From UBA2589 sp965223235 (GTDB taxonomy: Bacteria; Gemmatimonadota; Gemmatimonadetes; Longimicrobiales; Gaopeijiaceae), in the NCBI GenBank assembly GCA_965223235.1, contig CBDCVV010000019.1:62001-126000 (forward strand): a stretch of DNA of 64,000 nucleotides, given 5' to 3'. Under the pieces are notes generated by a model. The model ran no database searches, was not told the origin of the DNA, and saw only the letters and a list, made by a program, of their open reading frames with translations. Both the position numbers and the translations under genes were made by a program. Below are positions 1-7,699 of the stretch, piece after piece; the first letter of the stretch is position 1, and every line of letters starts with the position of its first letter.

Positions 1-250
1 CGACGTTGATCGAGCGGAAGCCGGAGCCCGACGGCGTGGTAAGCGGACCCTTTAGGAGAACCCGATTCCGTTCAGCGGATTCGATTGTCTCTGGAGGGAG
101 TGGGTGCTTCACCTTTTCGAGTGCCGCGATCCCACCCAACTGCATGTCATACTCGAGGTCCGCATCCGCCGCGCGCAGTACGTCGAGAGTCGCATTCGTG
201 ACCTCGGGTCCGATTCCATCTCCGGGAATGACCGTAATCGTCTTCGTCAT
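1..250 (-). CDS. icd: NAD(P)-dependent isocitrate dehydrogenase, N-terminal fragment (runs off the window)
   Basis: Translating the minus strand from the ATG at 250 gives 83 residues with no stop. They begin MTKTITVIPGDGIGPEV, the nucleotide-proximal start of the isocitrate/isopropylmalate dehydrogenase family. Near residue 70 comes KGPLTTPSGSGFRSINV, where the family places the substrate-binding Ser and Asn. The GPLTTP...GFRSIN form resembles the NAD-type isocitrate dehydrogenase of mitochondria and many bacteria more than LeuB. It would convert isocitrate to 2-oxoglutarate in the TCA cycle. The ATG overlaps the stop of the upstream lipoprotein gene (ATGA), so the two are probably co-transcribed. 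The C-terminal three quarters lie outside the window, so coenzyme preference cannot be read. Confidence 0.85.
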   Translation of the reverse strand, partial: MTKTITVIPGDGIGPEVTNATLDVLRAADADLEYDMQLGGIAALEKVKHPLPPETIESAERNRVLLKGPLTTPSGSGFRSINV

Positions 251-756
251 CGGCTCGTGAAGCGTGGGTTATACGTGAAGTCGGTGTGGCCTTCGCCCCA
301 ATCGACCAGGTCTTCGAGGAGTGTAATCATCGTGGTCCCGTCGCGACGGGCCTTACCCGCGATGTTGAGAGAACGACGCCAGAGAAGGTCGGTGAGTTCG
401 TCGGCCCGGAGGAGGGCGTTCGCGACCTCAGTATCGCCTACTCGTGTTATGACCCGCACCGCCCCCAATCCGTCGTACTGCTCGAAGAGAAGCCTTGTCT
501 CGTCGGAGAACAAGAAAACGAACGGACCCACCTTTGCCCAGAGCGTGCCTCCGCGACGTAACTGGAGTGGCTCCTGCTGCACCGTGAGCACGGCGACGTT
601 ACCCACGATCTCAGCGGAGAGGGTACGCTCGTATGCGTACGCCGCTTCGATCACCTCCGCTGTAGGGAGTTCGCCCGCGGGAGCGGTGGATCCGCAACCC
701 GCCAGGCAAAAAACAGCGATGCACGCCAATACCACATTGCGCTCCGCCCAAATCAT
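247..756 (-). CDS. Predicted lipoprotein of unknown function
   Basis: A 169-residue protein. The ATG at 756 is chosen because it places a classic lipoprotein signal at the N-terminus (MIWAERNVVLACIAVFCLAGC), with the lipobox Cys near residue 21; the longer open frame upstream only adds low-complexity Arg/Pro sequence. The mature part is rich in beta-type hydrophobic alternation (for example GNVAVLTVQQEPLQL) and has no motif I recognise. It lies between another lipoprotein gene and isocitrate dehydrogenase and overlaps the latter by 4 bp. It is probably anchored to the inner leaflet of the outer membrane or the periplasmic face of the inner membrane. No function is proposed. Confidence 0.7.
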   Translation of the reverse strand: MIWAERNVVLACIAVFCLAGCGSTAPAGELPTAEVIEAAYAYERTLSAEIVGNVAVLTVQQEPLQLRRGGTLWAKVGPFVFLFSDETRLLFEQYDGLGAVRVITRVGDTEVANALLRADELTDLLWRRSLNIAGKARRDGTTMITLLEDLVDWGEGHTDFTYNPRFTSR

Positions 757-784
757 CGTGCCAGCCCTCCGCAAGCTCTCGAAA

Positions 785-1417
785 TCAGTCTGTGATGTAC
801 CAGAGCAGAGATCGCGCCAACTCCTCGGAAGCCGATGCGAGGGCGCGGGGCTGCGCGGCAGGGAGTACCTCGCCTTGCTCCATCCCGTACCAGAGTACTC
901 GACCCGTACGGGGCTCGATGAGCGCAGCCTGAAGTCGGACCCTGGGGCCACTCCCCGGTACGGAAAGGTCGGGCTCGAACGTCGCGGCCACGGGAAGTAA
1001 CACGGCCTCGGCATCAACGAGGCCCGCGAGCCGCCGAAGCATGCCGAAGAGTGGGTCTCCTACGCGTTCGACCTCAGCCTGGAGAAACACCCCGACTGGA
1101 AGCTGCGTCGTCCTGGTCGGCGTCGAGGGCGAGCGAGCAAGGACGCGCTCCACCTCTTCGCTGTGTACCCACACCACTCCTTGGCCACGATCCGTGAGCG
1201 CGAAGCGCACCTCGGCATCTACGTCGCCCGGAATCCCCGAGACCTGCTGGACGGGGAGTAGCACCACCCTGCTCCCCCGTAGATCCGGCGCGATCCCTCG
1301 CGTCTGTCCAGGCGTAGGTGGTGGTGCACTACCGCCGCACGACGCGAGTACGACGCCGAGGCCGAGCCAAGCGGCGCCCCCGCTTCTAAAGGACAAGCGC
1401 GAACGTCTCGACAGCAC
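785..1417 (-). CDS. Predicted lipoprotein of unknown function, 210 aa
   Basis: The frame is open further upstream, but the GTG at 1417 is preferred: it follows the msrB stop by 5 bp and has a GAGGAG-like ribosome site about 8 bp ahead. It directly yields a signal peptide ending in the lipobox GVVLASC. The mature protein contains GSRVVLLPVQQVSGIPGDVD and later LPVAATFEPDLS and EPRTGRVLWYG. That style is seen in lipoproteins that assemble outer-membrane or stress complexes (GNA1162/CsgG-like beta folds with a 'resource' strand), but the similarity is weak and not relied on. It is probably co-transcribed with msrB upstream and the next lipoprotein downstream. Confidence 0.7.
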   Translation of the reverse strand: MLSRRSRLSFRSGGAAWLGLGVVLASCGGSAPPPTPGQTRGIAPDLRGSRVVLLPVQQVSGIPGDVDAEVRFALTDRGQGVVWVHSEEVERVLARSPSTPTRTTQLPVGVFLQAEVERVGDPLFGMLRRLAGLVDAEAVLLPVAATFEPDLSVPGSGPRVRLQAALIEPRTGRVLWYGMEQGEVLPAAQPRALASASEELARSLLWYITD

Positions 1418-1422
1418 GGGCC

Positions 1423-1857
1423 TCACTCCTCTTCCTGAGGGGAGGGGTCGAGGTCGAGCGCACACGAGTTGATGCAGTAGCGTAGACCGTTGGGGCCCGG
1501 ACCGTCCGGGAAGACGTGACCGAGATGCCCATCACACACGGAGCAGAGCACTTCTGTCCGCACCATCCCGTGAGAGGTATCCCTCTCGGTAGCTACGTGG
1601 TCCCCATCCATAGGCTCCGTGAATGAGGGCCACCCGCTGCCCGAATCGTACTTGGTGTCAGAGGAGAAGAGGGGGGTTCCACACCCCTTGCAGCGGTACA
1701 CACCGTCACGCTTCTCGTCGGTATACTCGCCGGCAAAAGCCCGCTCGGTTCCCTTCTTTCGAAGTACAGCGTACTCGGCTTCGGTCAGCTCCGCGCGCCA
1801 CTCCGCGTCGGATTTCTCCACGCGCTGCACGTCGGGCTTCGAGGGCAATTCGGACAT
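1423..1857 (-). CDS. msrB: Peptide-methionine (R)-S-oxide reductase MsrB
   Basis: A 144-residue single-domain MsrB, which reduces the R epimer of methionine sulfoxide in proteins using thioredoxin. The four structural zinc cysteines are visible as two CxxC pairs (C56/C59 in YRCKGCG and C105/C108 in LCSVCDG). The SGSGWPSF box follows residue 70. The catalytic Cys is C128 in LRYCINS. Length and motif order are typical of the family. There is no signal peptide, so it acts in the cytoplasm. It is the first gene of a minus-strand run that continues into two lipoproteins, and it is divergent from the padR operon across a 194 bp gap. Confidence 0.96.
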   Translation of the reverse strand: MSELPSKPDVQRVEKSDAEWRAELTEAEYAVLRKKGTERAFAGEYTDEKRDGVYRCKGCGTPLFSSDTKYDSGSGWPSFTEPMDGDHVATERDTSHGMVRTEVLCSVCDGHLGHVFPDGPGPNGLRYCINSCALDLDPSPQEEE

Positions 1858-1990
1858 CCACTCCCCGTGGCTTGGGAATACTCAGCCCATCGAACCCCAT
1901 CGGACGTGGGGAGATCCGACCCATCTACGCCGTGCGCCCTCTCTCCCACCAGAGCCCTCACAGTACGACTCGGCAACCCTGGACGGCAGA

Positions 1991-2027
1991 ACGTGTATCG
2001 TATTACTACTTACCTTACACTTCTGAC
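1991..2027 (+). promoter_or_regulatory. AT-rich probable promoter/operator region ahead of padR
   Basis: Within the 194 bp gap between divergent msrB and padR, this short stretch is conspicuously AT-rich against the GC-rich background. It contains TATTAC and a run of TTAC/CTTAC repeats 30-50 bp before the padR ATG. PadR proteins usually repress their own operon from such sites. No exact -35/-10 pair can be assigned. Confidence 0.35.
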
Positions 2028-2051
2028 TTAGGGGCGGAGGACGTTGAGAAG

Positions 2052-2363
2052 ATGCCGCGATCGCTAGGCATGACCTCGTTGAGGATCCTCGGGGCAATCC
2101 GAGAGGGTGTCTCGTACGGCCTCGATATCATCACGCGCACAGGCATGCCCTCAGGGACTGTTTACCCGACGCTCGGCAGGCTCAAGAAACGCGGACTCGT
2201 CCGAGCACGTTGGGAGGACCAGCGCATCGCCGACCGAGAAGGTAGACCGAGGCGCCGCTACTACGAGTTGACCCCCGAAGGTCTCCGGGTCCTGCAGGAA
2301 GGGGCAGCGCGCATCGCATCCGTGGCGGCTGCTCTCACACCGAGTGCGGTGCGTCGGTCGTGA
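2052..2363 (+). CDS. PadR family transcriptional regulator
   Basis: A 103-residue winged-helix protein of the PadR type. The N-terminal helices read SLRILGAIREGVSYGLDI, followed by the recognition helix region SGTVYPTLGRLKKRGLVRA and a wing with RRRYYELTPEGLRVL, all diagnostic for PadR. The ATG at 2052 is chosen because it starts just before the domain; the open frame upstream is non-homologous. There is no C-terminal dimerisation extension, so it is a short PadR. It overlaps the downstream ADOP permease by 4 bp (GTGA). PadR-permease pairing is a known arrangement for this permease class, so it probably represses this operon in response to an unknown ligand. Confidence 0.9.
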   Translation: MPRSLGMTSLRILGAIREGVSYGLDIITRTGMPSGTVYPTLGRLKKRGLVRARWEDQRIADREGRPRRRYYELTPEGLRVLQEGAARIASVAAALTPSAVRRS

Positions 2364-4981
2364 AGCCGAGCATCGCGCGCAAACTCCTGCACCTCGTCGC
2401 CCGAGTCGTTCCGGCCGACCGAAGACAGGAGTGGCTCGAAGAATGGCAGTCGGAGCTCGACGTCTTGACCGAGGCACGGACGACGACGAGCCCGGATCTA
2501 CCCACGATCTTTTCGTTCGTACTTGGGGCGATTCCTCACGCCCTTTGGTTGAGAACGGAAGGATGGTCCCTCGATAGGGTGACTCAGGACGTCCGCTTCG
2601 CGTGTCGCGTGCTGAAGCGCTCCCCATCGTTCACAGTCGTCGCGGCGGTGACACTGGCACTCGGCATAGGTGCGAACGCGTCCATCTTTTCGTTGGTCAA
2701 CGGTCTCGTCCTCCGCGCTCCCGCAGAAGTGCAACAGCCCGACCGTCTGGTCCAGATCGCTCGCTCCTATGACCCCGCGCCGCGGTGGGACAACTGGTCA
2801 TGGCCCGCCCTGCAGACCATCAAAGCCACGTCCCGAGGGTTCTCCGGTATCGCAGGGTACCAAGGCCGAATGCTCGCGATCGGGGAGGGAGCCGAGACCG
2901 AACAGGTCGTGGGTGAGCTCGTAACCGGCGACTACTTCAACGTCGTCGGTGTCCGACCCTTCATAGGAAGACTGCTCCAGCCCAGTGACGATCTCGAGGT
3001 CGGAGGTCACCCAGTGGCCGTTCTCAGCCACGCGTTGTGGAGTCGACGATTTGGAGAGGACCCGTCGATCGTCGGCACAACCGTCGCGATTGGAAGCGAG
3101 CCGTACGTCGTCGTCGGGGTGACGCCCCCGGGCTTCGCCGGCGTCGAAAGCGTGGGCAGCCCACCCGCCGTCTGGATCCCGACGATGATGCACCCGTCCG
3201 ATGACGCCCGGGAGCGGTTCGAGCAGTGGGGCTCGAGTTGGATCCAGCTCATCGGCCGTCTACAGGACGGCGCATCCTATGATGATGCCGTGAGCTCCCT
3301 CGAGATCGTGACGTCGCGCCTTCGCGAAGCGTCACCGGTAAATGAGGGGATCAGGGTCCTCGCGACACCGGGGGTCGGGCTGGATCCCGAGGAGCGCGCC
3401 GAAGCCTCACAGATCTCCGTGATCCTCCTCCTCATTGCAGGACTCGTTCTGCTGATCACCTGTACCAACGTCGCGAGCCTGATGCTGGCACGCGCCGCGG
3501 ACCGACGTTCGGAGATGGGCATGAGACTGGCCTTGGGCGCCGGTCGGGGCCGGCTGACTCGGCAACTCCTCACCGAGAGTGTGATTCTCGCGGGATTCGC
3601 GACCGTGCTGGCGCTGCCCATCGTGCGGGTTGCCGGAGACCTGCTTCCCTTGGTGTTCCCTTATACGCTCGCGGTCTCAGTCCACGCGGACGCGCGAGTC
3701 TACCTCGTCTTGCTCGGCAGTGGAGCCGTCGCGAGTCTCCTCTTCGGAACCGCACCAGCCTGGATCCTCTCGCGACGGGACGTAGTCGAGGCGATTCGTG
3801 AGGGCTCGACGACAAGGGGACCGGGGAGAACCCGCCTCCGGGACTCGATCGTCGCGAGCCAGATCGCGCTCTCGTTCGCGCTGGTCGTAGGGGCCACGCT
3901 ACTGGGACGTAGCGTGATGAACGCTCAGCGGGCCGACCCGGGCTTCGCACCCCGAGGGGTAGTCGCGACAGGTATCGACCTTCACTCCACCGGCCGGTAC
4001 GACGAGTCGAGCGGCCGAAGGTACTGGGAGTCACTACTCCGACACGCGTCGACCGCTCCCGGCGTCGATGCCGTCACCCTCTCCAACCAGGTTCCCCTCG
4101 TCGGCGGGCACAGTCGAGCCGGAGTGTCGCCCGCGGGCCGCCCACACGTCCTGTTCGAGGCCGAGTACAATATCGTCGGACCGAACTACTTCGAGACCCT
4201 GGGGGTCCGACTTCGTCAGGGTCGGTCACTCCGCGGGTTCGGGGATGAAGCGGAACGGGTCGTTGTGGTGAATGAGGCGCTCGCGTCGCTCTTCTGGCCC
4301 GGGCTCGACCCGATCGGCCAAGAGCTCCAAGGACAGGAAACGTGGCGTGTAGTCGGCGTCGTCGGTGACGTGCAGATGAGATCGCTGCGGTCCCCACCCA
4401 GCCCCGCGGTCTACTACCCACTCGACCAAGTGTACTCTCCCCGGATGTACCTCCAGGTACGAGGCCAGGACGATCAACCGATCTCCGACGAGCGTCTACG
4501 ATCGATACTCGCCCAGGAAGACGGAGATCTCCCGGCTTCGCGGATCGTTCACCTCGACGAGTCGCTCACGGAGTCCATGGGCGAGACGAGAACGATCGGC
4601 TTCCTGTTGGCGACGTTCGCCGGCTTGGCATTGACCCTCGCGATGGTGGGGCTGTATGGGCTCGTGTCCTATTCCGCCTCCCAGCGCGTGCGAGAAATCG
4701 GCATCCGCATCGCCCTCGGAGCCGCGCCGCGGTCACTCGCCCGGCTCATGCTCGCGCGAGGCGTGACCATCGCTGCAGTCGGGATCGTGGTGGGCATCGG
4801 CGTCTCCTTTGGCCTTAGCACGGTGCTCCGTGGACTCCTGTTCGGCATCGGGCACTCCGACGCGGCCGCGTACGCTTCCTCATCGCTGCTGATGCTCACT
4901 GTCGCGACCATCGCGGCCTGGCTGCCGGCACGGCGAGCCAGTCGGGCCGACGCTACGACTTCACTCAGAGATGCGTCATGA
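2360..4981 (+). CDS. ADOP-type ABC transporter permease (MacB/FtsX family), 873 aa
   Basis: An acidobacterial-duplicated-orphan-permease type protein. It has a short cytoplasmic prefix (residues 1-75), then two tandem MacB-like halves. Each half has a periplasmic MacB_PCD domain and FtsX transmembrane segments. The first half starts at TLALGIGANASIFSLVNGLV, with TM helices near 92-115, 355-380, 410-430 and 455-475; the second starts near residue 500, with C-terminal helices at about 735-860. FtsX signatures such as REIGIRIALGA occur in the second half. The GTG start at 2360 overlaps the padR stop. No ATPase gene is adjacent, consistent with the 'orphan' name. The substrate is unknown; the family resembles macrolide/lipoprotein exporters and mechanotransmitters. 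Confidence 0.92.
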   Translation: MKPSIARKLLHLVARVVPADRRQEWLEEWQSELDVLTEARTTTSPDLPTIFSFVLGAIPHALWLRTEGWSLDRVTQDVRFACRVLKRSPSFTVVAAVTLALGIGANASIFSLVNGLVLRAPAEVQQPDRLVQIARSYDPAPRWDNWSWPALQTIKATSRGFSGIAGYQGRMLAIGEGAETEQVVGELVTGDYFNVVGVRPFIGRLLQPSDDLEVGGHPVAVLSHALWSRRFGEDPSIVGTTVAIGSEPYVVVGVTPPGFAGVESVGSPPAVWIPTMMHPSDDARERFEQWGSSWIQLIGRLQDGASYDDAVSSLEIVTSRLREASPVNEGIRVLATPGVGLDPEERAEASQISVILLLIAGLVLLITCTNVASLMLARAADRRSEMGMRLALGAGRGRLTRQLLTESVILAGFATVLALPIVRVAGDLLPLVFPYTLAVSVHADARVYLVLLGSGAVASLLFGTAPAWILSRRDVVEAIREGSTTRGPGRTRLRDSIVASQIALSFALVVGATLLGRSVMNAQRADPGFAPRGVVATGIDLHSTGRYDESSGRRYWESLLRHASTAPGVDAVTLSNQVPLVGGHSRAGVSPAGRPHVLFEAEYNIVGPNYFETLGVRLRQGRSLRGFGDEAERVVVVNEALASLFWPGLDPIGQELQGQETWRVVGVVGDVQMRSLRSPPSPAVYYPLDQVYSPRMYLQVRGQDDQPISDERLRSILAQEDGDLPASRIVHLDESLTESMGETRTIGFLLATFAGLALTLAMVGLYGLVSYSASQRVREIGIRIALGAAPRSLARLMLARGVTIAAVGIVVGIGVSFGLSTVLRGLLFGIGHSDAAAYASSSLLMLTVATIAAWLPARRASRADATTSLRDAS

Positions 4982-5436
4982 CCCCACCCCGAGTTCTCCT
5001 CGTCTTCCTATTCGTCACCCACTCCATCATCGCCAGCGGGTTCATTGCGGGCGCAAACGCCCAAGACATCGACGGAAGTTGGCAGGTCCGATGGGCCCAG
5101 GCTGTCCGTACCCACGCAGACGGGTCTATGGAGATTCAGCGCTGGGGCGACGCAGAACTCGTGCTGAGTAGCGATGGCGACTCCGTGTTCGGATACTGGA
5201 AAACCAACATCCAAGAACCGGTTCAGTGGGAGCTCTCCGGTCAGCTCGAGAACGGTGGCTTCCGACTGGTAGGCACTGAGCACGACTCGACGAACCCAGA
5301 GCTCGATGTTGTCGAACGAATCGAGATACGGGGGTCGGTCGAAGGCGGTACGATCTCAGGAACGGTCGAGCTCCGATTCGAGGGACGCACACGTCCACCC
5401 AGCCCGAGACCGTTCCGAGGATCACGCGCTCCGTAG
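4978..5436 (+). CDS. Secreted protein of unknown function, third gene of the padR-ADOP operon
   Basis: A 152-residue protein with a Sec signal peptide (hydrophobic stretch VLLVFLFVTHSIIASGFIAG, cleavage probably after ANA or nearby). The mature domain is small and beta-rich: DIDGSWQVRWAQ, then ELVLSSDGDSVFGYW and EIRGSVEGGTISGTVEL. This pattern resembles small extracytoplasmic beta-barrel or lipocalin-like domains that report 'GSW...G...G' repeats, but no family can be named. The ATG overlaps the permease stop by 4 bp, so it is translationally coupled and may work with the ADOP protein in the periplasm. The tail is Pro/Arg rich. Confidence 0.75.
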   Translation: MTPPRVLLVFLFVTHSIIASGFIAGANAQDIDGSWQVRWAQAVRTHADGSMEIQRWGDAELVLSSDGDSVFGYWKTNIQEPVQWELSGQLENGGFRLVGTEHDSTNPELDVVERIEIRGSVEGGTISGTVELRFEGRTRPPSPRPFRGSRAP

Positions 5437-5577
5437 TCGAGCCCACCGACCCTGCTGAGGACTCAGACCGAGCGACGCGCACGCGACCCATTGACATAGC
5501 AGCTCGCACGTCGCCCTTTGGCCGGTCCTTTTCAGGCCCCACCCATCCCCGGGGCCGCCCTCCGACCGGAGTCGAAG

Positions 5578-5961
5578 ATGGCCGACGCGTTAGTACGTCA
5601 CGAACGTTGGGATGACATCGAGCGTGAGTCAGTAACGAGTGACATCGCACGCCGCCTCTTCACCGGCGACCGGATGATGCTCGCGCAGGTCTTCCTCGAG
5701 AAGGGTGCCATCGTGCCGAAGCACGCGCACGAGAACGAACAGTTGACCTGGATCGTGGAGGGCGCCCTGCGCTTCTGGATCGGGGACGAGGGTCAGCCGG
5801 GATACGAGGAGCGAGTCGTCTCCGCGGGTGAAGTGATGTTCATCCCGTCCAACGTGCCGCACAAAGCCGAAGCGCTCGAAGACACGTTCGACGTCGATGT
5901 CTTTAGTCCCCCTCGGCAAGATTGGCTCGACGGAACCGACTCCTATTTCCACGACCGGTAA
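5578..5961 (+). CDS. Cupin-domain protein
   Basis: A 127-residue single cupin. The conserved cupin box 1 is visible as PKHAHENEQLTWIVEG (metal-ligand His-His-Glu) around residues 52-67. Box 2 is GEVMFIPSNVPHKAEA around residues 88-103, with its own metal-binding His. The ATG at 5578 is preferred over a TTG at 5518 because it has GGAG 8 bp ahead and the extra residues are low complexity. Its stop overlaps the start of the next gene (TAATG), linking it to the SDR and ilvE. The substrate is unknown; such cupins may be isomerases, dioxygenases or sensors. A TTGACA hexamer lies at 5491 but lacks a convincing -10 partner. Confidence 0.85.
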   Translation: MADALVRHERWDDIERESVTSDIARRLFTGDRMMLAQVFLEKGAIVPKHAHENEQLTWIVEGALRFWIGDEGQPGYEERVVSAGEVMFIPSNVPHKAEALEDTFDVDVFSPPRQDWLDGTDSYFHDR

Positions 5962-6752
5962 TGGACCTCGGACTCGCGGGAAAAGTTGCCGTCGTCGCAG
6001 GTTCGTCACAGGGGCTGGGGAGGGCTATCGCCGATACGCTGGCGGCCGAAGGCGCGGAACTGGTCATCAATTCGCGATCTCAAGGGAAGCTCGCGAGGGT
6101 CGAGACAGAGATCACGGAGGCGACCGGTGCCCGAGTGGAATCGGTTGCGTGTGACCTGACCGCCACGGACGGCCCCGCGCAGTTGATTTCGGCCGCTCTC
6201 GACTCGTTCGGCCGAGTCGACATCCTGGTCACGAACACGGGCGGTCCGCCCGCCGGGATGTTCGAAGACCACTCTGCCGAGGTGTGGCGCACCGCCATAG
6301 CCCAAAACTTCGAGAGCGTCGTCAACCTCGTGAGAGCGGCTCTACCCGGGATGAAAGAGCGTCGTTGGGGTCGGATCATCAACGTGACGTCGATTTCCGT
6401 GAAGCAGCCCGTGGCGGGACTGATCCTTTCGAACTCGATCCGTGCGGGCGTGACCGGCTTCGCGAAGACGATTTCAAATGAAGCCGGCCCGTTCAACGTG
6501 ACGGTGAACAACGTACTCCCCGGCTACACCCGGACCGAGCGCCTCATCCATCTGGCGGAATCGGTCGCGGAACGCGACGGGACTACCGTGGAGGGCGCAT
6601 ATGAAGGATGGGAGAAAGAGATTCCCATGGGGCGTTTGGCCGAGCCCCCGGAGCTCGCGGCTCTAGTCGCATTCCTCAGTTCTGAACAGGCCGCCTACAT
6701 CACAGGACAATCAATTGCCGTCGATGGCGGCTGGATCAAAGGACTCGTTTAA
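5961..6752 (+). CDS. Divergent SDR family oxidoreductase (3-oxoacyl-ACP reductase-like)
   Basis: A 263-residue Rossmann-fold SDR. The cofactor motif is present in slightly altered form (AGSSQGLGRAIA), and the NNAG motif is replaced by NTGGPP. The catalytic region reads INVTSISVKQPV followed by LILSNSIRAGV. The position of the catalytic Tyr is a Ser/Asn and that of the Lys is an Arg, so the standard YxxxK is missing. The C-terminus AYITGQSIAVDGG is normal for FabG-like proteins. This matches a recognised divergent SDR subgroup often annotated as 3-oxoacyl-ACP reductase without proof. The ATG at 5961 overlaps the cupin stop, and the stop overlaps ilvE, so the three genes form an operon. The substrate is unknown. 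Confidence 0.88.
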   Translation: MDLGLAGKVAVVAGSSQGLGRAIADTLAAEGAELVINSRSQGKLARVETEITEATGARVESVACDLTATDGPAQLISAALDSFGRVDILVTNTGGPPAGMFEDHSAEVWRTAIAQNFESVVNLVRAALPGMKERRWGRIINVTSISVKQPVAGLILSNSIRAGVTGFAKTISNEAGPFNVTVNNVLPGYTRTERLIHLAESVAERDGTTVEGAYEGWEKEIPMGRLAEPPELAALVAFLSSEQAAYITGQSIAVDGGWIKGLV

Positions 6753-7687
6753 TGGGCGCAGTGGGCTTCCAAGAAGCGGAATGGATCTGGAAGGATGGTG
6801 AGTACGTCGGGTGGCACGACTGCAAAGTGCACCTCTTGGCGACCGCTGTGCAGTTCGGGACGTCGGTCTTCGAAGGCATCCGTGCGTACGAGACCCCTCA
6901 GGGGCCCGCGATTTTCCGGCTCGATGCACATATCGACCGCCTCATCAACTCCGCCAAGATCTACCGAATGCTCCCGGAGTACTCAGCGGACGAGCTGCGC
7001 GACGTCTGCATCGACATCATCAGAAAGAACGCGCTCCGCAACTGCTACATCCGCCCCATGATCCTGAGGGGCTACGGCACTCCTGGCCTCAACCCGATCT
7101 TGAGTCCGATCGAGACCTACATCGCGGCATGGGGCTGGGGCACGTACCTCGGAGACGGCGCGCTCCAGCAGGGCGTCGACGTCTGTGTCTCGTCGTGGCA
7201 GCGCATGGCCCCCAACACCTTCCCTGCTCGCGCCAAGGCCGGGGGTCACTATGTGAACGCGCAGCTCATGAAGATGGAGGCGATTCAGAACGGGTACGTC
7301 GACGCAATCGCGTTGGGGCCGGGAGGTCTCGTGAGCGAGGGAAGCGGTATGAATCTCTTCCTTGTGAACGATGGGGTGGTGATCTCCCCGGTGCTCGACG
7401 GAACGTCGCTCGAGGGTATCACGCGCAATGCAGTCATCCAGATGGCAAACGACCTCGGGTATGACGTCGTCGATCAGCCGGTCCCGCGGGAGGCCCTCTA
7501 CACGGCCGACGAGATGTTCTTCACCGGCACGGCCGCCGAAGTCACCCCGGTCCGCAGTGTCGATCGGATCGAAATCGGAGCGGGAAGCGCGGGCCCCATC
7601 ACGTCGGCGATCCAGGCACGTTTCCTAGAGACGGTCCGTGGTGAGAATGACGACCCACACGGCTTTCTGACGGTAATCGGCGACTAA
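6752..7687 (+). CDS. ilvE: Branched-chain amino acid aminotransferase IlvE
   Basis: A 311-residue fold-type IV PLP aminotransferase that transfers the amino group between glutamate and Leu, Ile or Val. Family landmarks are FGTSVFEGIRAYET near residue 40 and RPMILRGYG near residue 105. ARAKAGGHYVNAQLMKMEA (about 160-178) contains the PLP lysine. GPGGLVSEGSGMNLFLV and EMFFTGTAAEVTPV bind the cofactor phosphate. Length is normal. It is the last gene of the cupin-SDR-ilvE operon, with TAATG overlap to the SDR. It converges with the DUF3179 gene, separated by 12 bp. Confidence 0.95.
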   Translation: MGAVGFQEAEWIWKDGEYVGWHDCKVHLLATAVQFGTSVFEGIRAYETPQGPAIFRLDAHIDRLINSAKIYRMLPEYSADELRDVCIDIIRKNALRNCYIRPMILRGYGTPGLNPILSPIETYIAAWGWGTYLGDGALQQGVDVCVSSWQRMAPNTFPARAKAGGHYVNAQLMKMEAIQNGYVDAIALGPGGLVSEGSGMNLFLVNDGVVISPVLDGTSLEGITRNAVIQMANDLGYDVVDQPVPREALYTADEMFFTGTAAEVTPVRSVDRIEIGAGSAGPITSAIQARFLETVRGENDDPHGFLTVIGD

Positions 7688-7699
7688 CCTCTGAACAGG

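Noticed and set aside
104..1000. 298-residue plus-strand open frame
   Set aside because: It lies antisense to isocitrate dehydrogenase and two lipoprotein genes with recognisable products; its sequence is Arg/Ser-rich and has no family features.
5491..5519. Consensus -35 TTGACA upstream of the cupin gene
   Set aside because: Seventeen bases later the sequence is CCCTTT, not a -10 element, so it is mentioned under the gene only and not called a promoter.
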